Of a stretch of 64,000 bases of DNA, positions 45,547 through 57,050 are shown piece by piece. The notes under the pieces were generated by a model that did no database searches, was not told the DNA's origin, and saw only the letters and a program-made list of their open reading frames with translations. Each line of letters opens with the position of its first letter. The first letter of the stretch is position 1. Both the position numbers and the translations under genes were made by a program. Source of the DNA: Talpa occidentalis (lineage: Eukaryota; Chordata; Mammalia; Eulipotyphla; Talpidae); contig NW_023601754.1 of the NCBI RefSeq assembly GCF_014898055.3, forward strand, positions 47,733,013-47,797,012, in the 5' to 3' direction.

Positions 45547-48500
45547 ATGCTGCCACCGCTGCTGCTGCCCCTGCTGTGGGCAGTGAGTGGGGGAGGGGAG
45601 GGGCCCGGGTGGGGGCTGCACTGACCCTCGTCTCCCCGCAGGGGCCCTGGCTCAGGAGGAGAGATTCTGGTTGCGCCTGCAGGAGGAGCGGGTGACGTGC
45701 AGGAGGGCAGTGCGTCCTCGTGCCCTGCAACGTCTCCTACCCCAAGGAGCACGGCCCAGCTTACGGCTACTGGTACAGGGACAAGGGAGAGTGTCAGGGT
45801 ACACAGGGTGACCTGGTGGCCACAAACGACCCAAATGGAAAGGTGCATGAGACCCAGACCCCGCAGCGATTCCACCTACTGGGGGGCCCCTGGAACGACA
45901 GCTGCTCCCTGGACATCAGAGACACGCGGAGAGGGGACACGGGACCTACTACTTCAGGGTGGAGAGAGGGGGTCATGTGAGACATAATTACTGTGATCAG
46001 CGGCTCTCTGTAAACGTGACAGGTAAGGGCCGGGTGCAGGAGGGACACACGGGAGGGTCCTGAGCGCCCGGCCGAGGATGGAGGGGCCCATGTCTTCACC
46101 TCGTGAGGGACCCTAAGATCCGCGGGGAAAGGACCCGGGTGGGCGGGGACGGGTGGCCTGACACAGGCTGCCCCTGGGGACGCTCAGGTCCTGCTCCAGG
46201 CCGTGTCTGTCCCCCCAGCGCTGACCCACAGGCCGGACATCCACCTCCAGGGCCCCCTCCAGTCCGGCCGGCCCAGGAACATCACCTGTGCGGCGCCCTG
46301 GGCCTGTGAGAGGGAGACACCCCACCACCTTCTCCTGGACGGGGGTTGGCCTCGGCGCCACGAGCACCGACTCCCCGGTGCTCACCCTCAGCCCGGGGCC
46401 CCAGCACCACGGCTCCAACCTCACCTGCCGGGGACCTTCCCCGCAGTGAACGTGAGCACAGAGACCACCGTCCGGCTCAGCGTGGGCTGTGAGTGTGGGG
46501 CCCAGATGCCCGGCCTGAGGGGTCCCCAGGCAGCACATGTAGGAAGGGAAGACACGGGGTCTGGGGTCTGGGCCCCGCAGATCCTGCCAGGAGGAGGGAA
46601 AGAGGCCCCTGGCTGTATCCTCCATGTCTCATGCTCCTGGGGGAAGGCCAGCTGACGGAGAACAATTCTGTCTGTCTGTCCAGATGCGCCCCAGAACCTG
46701 ACCATCCAGGTGATCAGGGAAGAAGGTTCAGGTACGGAGTGAGGTTCCCTCTCTGGGATGTGGGGAAGTGGGGTTTGTCCCACCCTCCATTCAGAGCTGG
46801 GGTCTGACAACACACATGGGAGACAGGTCTTTGTCAGGAGGGGTAGCAGAGGTGGGAACCCCCATGGGCTCTTCAGCTCATACATGGGCTCCCCTGTGCT
46901 GACTCTGCTCCCTGGGGTGTCCTATGCTCTGTCCTTGTCTGATGATGTGCTTGTCCCTGGTTCCAGGCCTACATCATCCTCCCCAATTCTGCCCTCATGC
47001 TCCTTATGATCTGTCCTCCTCCTTAGCATCTCCCTCCTGCTATAACTTACTTTTAAAATAATGACCATAAAATTGGCCTGAGTCACAGCAGGGGCTGCAG
47101 AACACAATGCCACACAGGAGGTGATCAAACCTCACAGGGTGAACCCTAATAAAGTCCTGAAATCTCTCTCCAGGGCCTGAAGCACTGGGCAATGGCTCCT
47201 CTCTCCCGGTGCAGGAGGGCCAGTCCCTGCGCCTGGCCTGTGTGGTCCACAGCAGCCCTCCCACCAATCTGACGTGGGTCTGGGGGAGCCAGACGGTGAA
47301 GTCCTCTCCAAGCCTACACTCCGTGGGTGCGGTTGGCACATGGGAGCACCCCCAGACCCTGGAGCTGGAGCTGGCCAGGGTGCGCCTGGAGGACCACGGG
47401 AAACTCCTCTGCTGCGCTGAGAACCCCCTGGGCTCCCAGGAGGCCTCCCTGAGTCTCTCTGTGGAGAGTGAGTCAGCACCCCCGGGGCTTCTGCTGCCCA
47501 GAGAGGGGAGAGGCTGCTCTGATGTCCCCATCACCCCCACAACACCCCCCTCATCCCTCCCCTCAGTGCCCCCACCCCCCAGCTGCTGGGCCCCTCCTGC
47601 TCTGCTTTAGCCCCGTGGGACCCTCCCTGTGCTGGCGGCTGGGGGAGCAGCAGAAATGCCTTCACCCAGGTCATCTTCAGCCTCTCGGGGCTCTGGGCCA
47701 ACAGCTCCCTGTGCCTCGGCGGTCTGAGATGTGAGGCCGGGATGCTCTTGGGAACGGGGATACCTCTGTCCCCCTTCTCCCAGGTGGGCTCGTCCGGGGG
47801 AGAGCACAGGACTCTGCTTTCTGGGGACACAGAGGGAGGAGGCCTGCCTCGCAGCCACGGGACACTGTTCGGGGTCCTCCTCACCTCTGTGAGGGGCAAA
47901 GTCCAGAAGGGAAGTGGGCACTCACGGGTCGTGGAGTCCACTGGCCTAGGTGCCCGGCACCTGCTGAGGGAACTCGGGGTCACCCAGGTCCTCTGTTGCA
48001 GGGGCACCAGGAACCTGGATGTGGTTCATTCTGGGGGCCGTCGGGGGAGCAGGAGTCTCAGCCCTGCTTGGGTTCTGCCTCGGCATCCTCATGTGAGTCG
48101 GTGTCCCTTGAAGACCTTGAAGCCTGGGAGGGGGCTGGGGTGGTGGGAGGAGGGGACAGGAAGAGGCCAGAGCTCCCTGCCCAGGGCTGGCGCCCTGAGA
48201 GGTGAGTCAGGGGCTGTGATGCTGAAACGCCCCAGTGAGTCTGCCCCCTGGGGTCTCTGCCCAGAGCAGCCCCCACCCACCCCCACCTCCCAGTTGAGCA
48301 CTGGCTGAAAGGCAGGTCTCCTCCACAGAGTGAGATGCTGCTGGAAGAAAGGGACCCAGGAGGCAGCAGGGAGCAGGCCAGGCCCCAGGCCGCAAGGAGA
48401 ACCCCCGGGGTGAGTGACTCAGGGTCTTCTGCAGGCTCAGGTCAGCCTGACCTCTGGGGCTGTGCCTGGGGCTCTGTCCAGGGCAAAAAGGGTTCCCTGC

Positions 48501-49689
48501 TCACACCCCGTTCCTCCCCTGGCCTCCCTGAGCTCTTGACCCAGAGACTGAGCCTCCCTCACCCCTTCCTGGGATCCCAAGTCCAGGTCAGGGCCCCTCA
48601 GGGCAAATCTTTTCCTTCCCATCCCCCTTCCCCACTGAGCCCTCTGAGCCCCCGGTTCTCTCAGGGTCCCTGGCTCCCCCCCACACACCACGCCAGCTCC
48701 CCTCCCCAAACAAGCTCTGGCAAGAAGCTCCCCAACAGCTGTCACTCAGCCCCAGCCCTGCCGCCCCCACATCCAGGTGGGGCAGAAATGCCCGGAGCCT
48801 CCTGCAGGGCTATCACTGTCCCGCGGGCACTTTAAAAAGTGGACACACAAGGTCAATTTTAATATAATAATTTATTTCACCCAGGTCCACAAATATCGTT
48901 CCCAACATTACATCTGTATTCAGTGTTCTAGTTGTGAACGAGTGACTTTTTTTTTCCGTGTAAGTCTGTGAGAAACAGGCTCACGTCAGGCGTGCAGGCT
49001 CCATTCTGATGCCCACATCTCCTGTCCTCGCTGGCTGCACGGGTCTAGGCACTGACCACAGGTCCACATTCCTGTTCCTTCTCCTGTGATTAGTCGGCCA
49101 CCCAGGCCACTGCGCTGCCCTCACACCCCAACTTGCAATTAGAGAAGCTTGTGTGGGGATCAGGGGATGCCCCCCCTTGGCCTGCAGGCGCCCCAGGTCT
49201 GGTCTGTGTGCTGGGGAGCATGGGGCACTCCTGTGTCTGCATGTCTTAAAATGGGGCGATGATGACATCACCCAGGCAGGGGTGGGGGTTCAGGAGACTA
49301 GTGATAAGAACAAGCCATTATGATGAGAATCTGTTAGAGGTGAGAATGGGTGAGTGTGTGAGTGAGTGTGAGTGTGTATGAGTGTGTGAAGGACCCTCAG
49401 GAGTGGGTGTGACTGGACAAGGAAACAGATACCGCTGAGCCCAGGTCCCTTCTCCAGACCCTGAGGCTGACCCTGAGCCTTATCTCGTCCCTCTCAGGGG
49501 CACCAGGGTGGATCCTGGGCTGACAGCCCCCCACGCCCCCAGGGCCCAGCGGAGGCCCCCTCAGAGGAGGAGCAGGAGCTGCATTACGCCAACCTCGCAT
49601 TCCTCAAGGCAAGCACCAGGGCCTTTCTGGTCCAGGAGACCCCTGAGTACGCCGAGGTCACCGTCCGACATGGAGCCGCCCTCTCCTGA
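45547..49689 (+). CDS. CD33-related SIGLEC, copy C; frame broken in this assembly
   Basis: Exons by alignment to copy B are 45547-45582, 45642-46022 (V-set), 46219-46488 (C2-set 1), 46684-46731, 47174-47467 (C2-set 2), 48002-48092 (transmembrane, GAVGGAGVSALLGFCLGIL), 48329-48409 and 49543-49689 (tail). Trp is present in YGYW, unlike copy B, and the YFRVERG arginine is kept. The last exon has an ITIM, LHYANL, and a distal PEYAEV. One-base losses against copy B occur at the first donor (GCAGTGAGT for GCAGGTGAGT), twice early in the V-set exon (GACGTGC, GGGCAGTG), at ACGGGACC, in C2-set 1 (CCGGGGACC) and in the first tail exon (GGCCCCAGG). Together they shift frame repeatedly. Nearly all are homopolymer losses beside the gap, so a true gene read with errors is at least as likely as a pseudogene. 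Confidence 0.72.
47545..47735 (+). pseudogene. Relic of a third C2-set exon in copy C
   Basis: Between the second C2-set and transmembrane exons, forward frames read PSLCWRLGE and, after a shift, GPWANSSLCLGGL. These match in order the third C2-set domain of SIGLEC5/10-type receptors (SLCWRLEE, then GPWANSSLILHGGL). An in-frame TAG and frame changes show it is dead. Confidence 0.65.
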
Positions 49690-51956
49690 CACCTTCCCGA
49701 CGCTGGAGCCCCAAAAAGGCCTCTCTGAGGACAGCGGGTCCTGCGCTTCCTGCAGAGCTGCCGCCTCAGGGAGGTGAGAAAGGCGAGCTCGGGGCTCCTG
49801 GGACAGATGGAGCCGGAGCTCCCGGGTCACGCCCAGCCCAGCCGCTTAGACACGCGTCCCCGTCACTCTCTGGCCTCAGCTCCCTCCGCTGTAAAGTGGG
49901 TGCATGTGCACAAGGCGGGAAATGCACCCCGAGTTGCCGACTGGGCAGCTCCCCCCTCTCCTCTGCGGCCCTTCTGTTGGCTGTTTTAGGAGCGTGTGCG
50001 AGTTCACAGTGTGACTCTGTTTCTCAGTGTAACGCTCTGGGGAGACCAGTTTCCTCATCCAGCTAAACCTGCACATAAACCCCGGGCTGGGCTCTGAGAC
50101 CTCCCCAGTGTCTAAAAGGACAGAAGTAGGGGTGAGATCGCCAGTGTCGCTAAGTGAGATGAGTCCCCCCAGACAGGCCAGCACCCCGTGAGCTGCAACA
50201 GGAGGCCCTGGAGGAACCAGCCCTTAGAGCCGGGGCCAGACCGGACCCGGGAGGGGACAGGAAGCTGCTCGTGGAGGTTCAGCCTTTCAGTTTTGCAAAA
50301 TGAAAACCTTCTGGAATCTGGTGGGTGACCGTGGGCCTCTGGTTACCCCCGAAGCACATACTGGAAAATGCCGAGGTGGTAAATGTAATTTTTTCCCCTT
50401 AATTAAGCAAAGTAATAGATGGGGGTGACCAGGAATGGGGCTGGGGCCCCTCAGGGGAGCTCATAGTCAAAGGCTAGAGAACCAGGTTAGGCCACAGCAG
50501 CCCCCCATCCCCACCCCATCTCTGGCTGCTCCTCCCACAGACCACTGAGTAGGCCACTTCCTGAATCGGGGAGTCAGTTTCTTCTCCCATCCCCCTTTCT
50601 CCTGGCCCACTTCTAGGAGTCACCAAGTCCCTCACCTCCCCCCTTCTCTCCACCCCTAGTTTAGACCCTCCCCCCCACTCCTGACCTTTCAAACAGCACC
50701 CCCCAGGCTCAGGGCCTCAGGCTCACTTCTTCCAGCCTATCCTCCCCTTCAGCTGCACAGGGAGAGGTCGCAAATGCTCACCTCCCACCTGCTAAGCATC
50801 CTTCCACGCCTGCCCCTGCAGTGCAGCTGCATTGTCAGCTCCAGTGAGCCTTATTCCAGAATGTTCACAATCTCACCACCATCCACCTCCCCCTCCCCCC
50901 CAACCCCCACCCCCCCCAGCCCCCCGCCTCTGGGCCACCACCTCTCACACACCTCGGCGGCACCCCAGCCCATTCCCGAGGATCTCACCCTCCTTCCCAC
51001 CTCTCCATTCCTCCCCCGTGTGGTTCCACCCACGGCAATGTCCTCTCTCCATGTTTGCCTCACAAGGTTGTCCTTGGAGCCCCAGCTCAGGCGGCTCCTG
51101 CTCAGGCCTGTGCACTCCCTGCCTCACCCCTGCTGCGCTTCTCTAAGGGCTGGACAGGACCGTGACTGTTAATCTCCCTGCTGCTGCTAACTGACCTTCT
51201 AGAGCAAAATGATTCTTTGGGGGGCGCTAAGATATGCCAGGTGTCAGAGAGGTGCAGCGAGACCTCAGACTGCGAGCCCCGGGACTAGGGCCTCCTTCTG
51301 CCCTCACAGACCAGCCAACAGAATGACCACCGGGCTCCAGTTCTTCTTTTCAAGTCGCCATAAACACCAGGCCTTCGCTCAAAACAGTAGTTTCAAAGCA
51401 GTAATGGACATTTCAGTTCCTTTGCATCGTGTTCATGGAGGGACCCTTGGGAACACCCTCATTTTCTCTCCATTCTTTGTTCTCCAAACTCTTACTGCAA
51501 GCCAGCCACAAAGGGGGATGTCCAGTGTCAAAGGAACGAAATTCACACGGTGGGAGGTGGGAGGAGACAGAAACGTGTAACCTCGTAAAACACAGTGTGG
51601 TGCGGCTCTGTATCGCTCCAGGACTAGAGCTGTGACTCTGCCCTGGGGTGGGGAGGGAGTTAGGAAAGGCTTTTCAGGGGAAGCTCCCATTGGGGTGCAC
51701 ACCGTGGAGAAAGCAGGAGTTGAACAAGCAAAGAAGAGAAGCATCCCAGATAGAGGTGGCGACAGGCACAAAGCAAGGAGCTGGAAGAAGTCTGGTGTTA
51801 CCTCATACGCCTGGGCCGTGGCAGCAGGTGTCTCGGCCAAGGAGACAAGTGCGGGTCATGCACCAGTAGAACTCGGGCTGGGGTCTGCTCTCCCAGGGCC
51901 CCGTAGCCAGGCTGGGGGACTTGATTCTTCAACTTGCCACATCAAAAATAAATTTG
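49690..51956. other. Copy C 3' untranslated and intergenic sequence, with an L2-like piece at about 51.6-51.85 kb
   Basis: No gene is recognised. C-rich tracts occur at 50.87-50.93 kb. The stretch 51640-51800 (GGAAAGGCTTTTCAGGGGAAG, then GCATCCCAGATAGAGGTGG, GGCACAAAGCAAGGAGCTGG) reads like L2-type sequence in sense orientation. Confidence 0.4.
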
Positions 51957-52675
51957 GGGGCCTCCCCGGTGGTGCAAGGGGTTAAGATGCAGCACTATGA
52001 AGCTATCTGCAGCCACTGCGGCACGAGTTCGATCCCCGGCCAGGGAGCTACCCACAGGGCGCAGCAGACCTCTTCTAGCTCCAGGCTGCTGCCCTCAGCA
52101 GTGTTTTCATTGGATCCACCGGTTCTGTTACCCACTCTGTCTCTGGCGAATCCTCTCACCGACCCCCCTGTAGGGTAAAGAAAATATCAGGCTTTTCTGC
52201 CCTTCCGCCATCAGGATAGATGATGGATCCTTGTCCTGAATGCATGCCTGATGGCGGGCACCTGGAATAGGGTGTGGGCATAGGTAGATGGGATTCAGCT
52301 GAGTTAAGACTGTGCTTTTAAGGGCGGCATCACGGGGGGACGCCAGCAGCCCCAGCCAGCAGCAGCAGAACCTGAAGGAGAAGCCGAAGCAGAAGCAGAG
52401 AACGCCAGAGAGCTCAGATAGAGTAAAGACTTGCTGGGGGCTGGGAGGCTGGCAGGCCTCCCAGCCCCCCAGCCAGCACCCCTGCCTGCCATATGCCTGG
52501 TGAACCCCAATAAAAGACCTGCAAAACCACTGAGGACTCTGACTCCTCCTTTACCCGGTCTGCATGATCCCAGAAAACCTGCACTGTGCCCGGTCCGGCC
52601 CTTACACCCCCCAACACACACCCCTCTGGCCTGCACCCCAGTGCTTGTGTGCATAAATAAGTAAATCTTTAAGAA
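51957..52675 (+). repeat. SINE copy 9, split by an LTR
   Basis: The SINE head and body occupy 51957-52168. Its last third resumes at about 52613 (CCCTCTGGCCTGCACCCCAG, then the CTTGTGTGCATAAATAAGTAAATC tail). The two halves join cleanly when the LTR is removed. Confidence 0.88.
52169..52606 (+). mobile_element. Solo LTR nested in SINE copy 9
   Basis: 438 bp with ends TGTAGGG...CTTACA, an inverted TGTA/TACA. CCCCCC flanks both sides (52163-52168 and 52607-52612), compatible with a 4-6 bp target duplication. CAATAAAAGACC, a poly(A) signal, is at about 52508. A TTTTAAGG TATA-like box is at about 52316. A GC-rich inverted repeat lies at 52434-52472. It differs in sequence from the provirus LTR family at 35671. 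Confidence 0.82.
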
Positions 52676-52859
52676 ATTTTTGAAAAAAAAATTTTTTCAA
52701 ACAAACCACCTAACTTTAGACATTAAAGAAGAACAAAATAAACCAAAGGCGACAGAAGGAAGGAAATAATAAAGATAAAAATGGAGATAAACAAAAGCCA
52801 ACAGAAAAGCAAAAAGCAAATTCAACAAGAACACAAGTTGGCGCGTGGAAGGGAACGCT

Positions 52860-53560
52860 CGCTACTGATTGGTTGAACCTCGCCAGCTCACCCCGCCCTC
52901 CCGCGCGCAAAGGGAGGCGGAACATGCGCTGTCCGCTTCCAATTGGCTCCCCTGGCTGTGCATCAGCTCCAGCTGCCTCATTGATTGGCTGTAACAAGGC
53001 GTGTGTGCAGCCACGGATTGGTTGCCGCCAACACGCATCTCGCGAGGCGGGCTGAGGAGACCAGGTGATTCCCCCTGTGTGGCACACCTGCGGCCATCGC
53101 GCATCCTCCCCCATCGCCGCTGGCCGAGGCTGGCTGGCCCTCTCGTGGCCACGCCTGGCCTGTGGGCCTGCTTGGCCATCCCTGGGTGTGGGTCTTGGGC
53201 CGGAACCGCCTCAACGGGGCTTCCATGCCTGGGGTTTCTCTGTCAGTCAGCGTGGCCTCGGGCGGGTAGGCCACGTCACTGCCGCGCCGGCGCGCCGCTC
53301 CCGCCTGGGCGCCCCGGGAGCCCCGTGGTCGCCCAAGCCGGTCTGGGTCAGTCAGCAGGCCCGGCCTCCTCAGGGCCAGTCGGCCCCGGTGGGCCACAGT
53401 CGGCCCCCTGGTCAAGGTGACGGGCAGCGCGGGTCACCCGCTTACCGAGAAGGCGCCCGAGTGGCCTGGTGATGGATGGTCAGGTCGGGCCCTCCGACGT
53501 CACGGGCCTCGTAGTGCTTGGGCCATTCGAGCAGGTAATCTCCCCTTTAGTCCATTCATG
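52860..53560. promoter_or_regulatory. Orphan CpG-rich segment with four CCAAT boxes
   Basis: CCAAT boxes (either strand) occur at about 52866 (TGATTGGTTG), 52940 (CCAATTGGCT), 52981 (TGATTGGCTG) and 53015 (GGATTGGTTG). They precede several hundred bases of CpG-rich sequence that include a CREB-type GACGTCAC at about 53500. This looks like an NF-Y-driven promoter. No gene was recognised on either side. Confidence 0.5.
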
Positions 53561-53924
53561 GGGATCCCCCAGAAGGCACCCGTCAGGGGACAGCCTGCCC
53601 AGGCTTGTGAGCCAGCTGGTGGGTCTGACTGTCAGGCCTCAGTTTCCTAGAAGCCAGCCTCCCGGCCTGCCGCGCTGGTCAGTCACCCAAAGGGCCCAGC
53701 CCCTGGCGAGTCTGGGGGCGCCGGGCACCGCCGGCTGCTGAGGACGGACGCAGAGGGTGCGCTGGGGCCGGGAGGCGCCCGAGCCCTTGGAACCAGCCTC
53801 CAAGGTAATGCTGAGAGAAGTGAGGAGCCTAGAAAATTTGGGGAAGAAGAATAAAAAGGGGTGCACGAGAAGGCACCCCAGCTGACTGAAGCCTGGCAGG
53901 CAAGAGCAAGAAGTGAGGATTTGG

Positions 53925-54205
53925 GGGCCTCCCCGGTGGCGCAGCGGTTGAGCGCTCTGTTGTAAGCTGCCCGCCCCTCTGCAGCGCCAGTTCCATCCCC
54001 GGCTGCTCCCCAGCCACCGGAGGAGGGCCCACATGGCGCGCAGACCTCTCCTGCCGCCCCGCTGCTCCCCTCAGCAGTGTACTTCGGTCCTTCTGCCTGC
54101 TCTGCTCCCCGCTCTGGCTCTGGTGAATTCTCTCACCCTCCCGCGCTTCTGACTGTACCCAGTACTTATATAAATAAATAAAAAGAAAAATAAATCTTAA
54201 AAAAA
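53925..54205 (+). repeat. SINE copy 10
   Basis: Full-length plus-strand copy with tail TATATAAATAAATAAAAAG and a following A-run. Confidence 0.92.
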
Positions 54206-54974
54206 AAAGTTAAAAAAATTAACTGAAAGTTTGAATTTTTGTGAAATATACATGTTTTAATAGGTTGTCTTACCAAGACTGACTAGCAAAAGTACACATT
54301 TAGTAGGCCCAACAGCCTGTTGATATGTCACGTTCAACTCTGGTACCACTAGTTGGCAATCCCTGAATCATCTTCCAGAAAGGGGAGACAAACATTGGGT
54401 CTTCTGTCTTCCGGGCCTCTTCTAAGAAGAATCTAGAACCCTTCTGAAAGGAGGGAAGAAAGAGGAGAAGGGAGAAAGAAGCAGGTTGTATGTTCCATCA
54501 GGTCATAGCTGTGAGCTCACTGCTGTGCAGTTGCCAACTATTTCCCTATGTATTTCACCAACCCTGGGGGGTGGGAGAGCTGATTTATTCCCATCTTTTA
54601 TTCAGGAGGATGGATTCTCCGGGCTTACGCTGCAGTTTTTAAGAGAAGATGGTGTCAAGGAGAGGACACTGCTGAGATTCAGGTTGAGTCTAGAATTTGT
54701 CAGCCTTGGGTCGATTGCCAGACTTGTCTGTGCTTTAGTTGATTGGATTCTTCCTTTTTCTTCACCAAGGTGAAGGTGTCAAGACTTTCCATGCGCCGTC
54801 TTCTGTGAGGTGGTGGCGATGAGATGTGTCTCACAGCATGGTTGAGAGGATTAGGACAACATCTCTCAAGCTCTAGAGTTGTAAATGGCAACTGTAGTCT
54901 CCCATGAGATGGTAAGTGAAAAAGGAGGTGCCTGTATGTAGCTCTATGGCTCTGACTGATGGCTCGTGACCAGG

Positions 54975-55410
54975 GGTTGAAAATAACCAGCCCATCAACT
55001 GACAAATGGATCAACAAAAGGTGGTATATCCATACAGTGGAGTATTAGTCGGCAATAAAAATGATAGGGATACTTATTCAGGATGAATGCGCCTTGAAAA
55101 CATGCCAAGTCAAAGAAGCAGACAGGGAAGACCACATAATGTATCATGTCCTTCCATTAAGTGTCCAGAATGGGCAAATACAGAGTTACCTAGAGTATCA
55201 GTAGCTTGGTGGTGGCCTAAGACTGGGGAATGGGTGTTGTAGGGCTTAGTAATTGTTAGTGGACATTTGGTGTATCTAGGAGTGACGAGAATATTCTGGA
55301 ATTAGATCATGGCGATGGTTGCACACCTTTACAAATATGCTAAAAATCGAAGCGTACACTCGCAAAGGGTGAGTGTTACCGAACATCAATTAGTGTTCCA
55401 TTTTAAAGGC
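54975..55410 (+). repeat. L1 3' end fragment
   Basis: CAAATGGATCAACAAAAGGTG, GGTATATCCATACAGTGGAG, GAATATTCTGGAATTAGATC and GCGATGGTTGCACACC appear in the order of an L1M-type 3' end in sense orientation. Confidence 0.85.
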
Positions 55411-56650
55411 TCCAGGTGGGGTGGTTTGGTGAGTTCTAGCACCAAAGTGGGGCGGGGGCTCCTCGAGCCTCCGGGGATGACTGTTGTCCTCTCTCCCAGC
55501 GGGTTATTTCCTCACGTGCATTGTAACTGTGGCGAGCAGACTTGTATGCGTCAGAGCTGCATCTGTGAGAATCTTGTGCAGCAGAGACTTCTGGGGTTTG
55601 CTTCTGTCAGAGCAGCAAACCCTGTGAGGGAGGCTGGAGTGGTCAGGAGGGAGGATGAGAGCTGGCAGACCGGAAATGGCGGAGAAGATGGGAAGTGGGC
55701 TGGAACAGGCCAGGGGTGGGTTGGGGTCTGGGCGCTGAAAGCCAGTGTTTCGTCTCCTTGGTGATTGGTGCCTCGCAAACGGGGTACTAGGGCCTTTTGA
55801 GGGTCGAATCCTTGGCTTTTTGTTCCCCGCCAACGGCAGCTGGTTCGCCCATCACTTTCGCGCTCAGTGCTGGGTTCTAAGGGCTGGTCAGCCTGTGTCG
55901 CCCGGGCCAGCAGGGGTCGGGGTGGGGGAAGAGGAGCCCCACTCGCACCTTGCCCGGGCTCCTGTGCACCAAGCCAGGTCCCGATTGGGCCCGGGAGACT
56001 CGCGCATGCTCCTGGCGTGCCCGTGGCAGGGGCCTCGCCCGGCAGGTACCATGTCAGGTACCACGTGAGGCCCATGCCCGTCGGGTGTGGGCAATGCTGC
56101 CTGCCCTGGGCGGAGGAGCTGCTGGAGCCTCCCTTTGCCTCAGCGGCAAGTGCCACCTCATCTGGTGTGGGCTGGGCTGTGCCTTCGGTCCCTCAGGCTG
56201 GGCACGGGGCTCACTTCGGCCCTCTAGGAAGTAGGTTCTGTACCTGGGGCTCCGTAAGAATTAAATCAGCCAGTGTCACCCGATGTGCTCGACACAAATC
56301 AAGGAGAACTTTCCTGAGTCAAGGAAGTAGCCAGGTGCTGGGGGATAGACCTGCAGGGCAAGAGCCGGCTGGAACCAGATCTGGCACGCCAGCCCAAGAG
56401 GTGACCTCGGTGAAGGAAGTAATCATTTGTAGGTGACAAGTGGAGGTGGCTGTGGCGACAGCCATGACCGTGCCAGACCCCGGGGAAAGGGAATAAAACT
56501 CGGAGGAGAGACCCAAATTTGACACCCTGGGCGATATAGTCTCACCTGACAGGTGAGAGAAATGGGAGGGGGTGGGCAGCCGGAGGGGTCTGGCCTTTGC
56601 CTAAAGTTATCCGGTGACTTCAGGCAGAGCCTGGCTGGACCACCCCAGAA
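55411..56650. other. Intergenic, nothing recognised
   Basis: Moderately GC-rich unique sequence. Open frames of up to about 200 codons on both strands show no known domain. Confidence 0.35.
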
Positions 56651-57050
56651 TTCCCAAAATTTGCTTTGAGGTTGTAAATGTGTCACTATCATCACTGAAA
56701 GAATTAGATGCTGAAAATTGCTAACTAAAAGTTTTATTCCCAAATTAACTAAAAAAAAAAAAAACCCACAGCCACGTAATCTAATGAAAGAACAAGGCAA
56801 ATCAACTCTCCCCTCTCAGTAATTGAGCAAGTAAATGAAAAAGTGGGGTTGCGTGTAGAATACGATCAACCAAATTGCCTTAAGTGAAATTTATCGGAGA
56901 TTCCATCCAACGGGCACTTACCAAAAAGATCATATTCTGGGCCATAAAACAAATCCCAACAAATTTTAAAGTGTTGAAATGTAATGTTCTTGAAGCACAG
57001 TGGAATTAAATTAGAAATTAATAGAGAGCTATTCATCATCAGTATTTGTG
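56650..57050 (+). repeat. L1 ORF2 fragment
   Basis: CCATCCAACGGGCACTTACC, CATATTCTGGGCCATAAAAC and CAGTGGAATTAAATTAGAAA are recognisable L1 ORF2 sequence in sense orientation, without an open frame. Confidence 0.8.
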
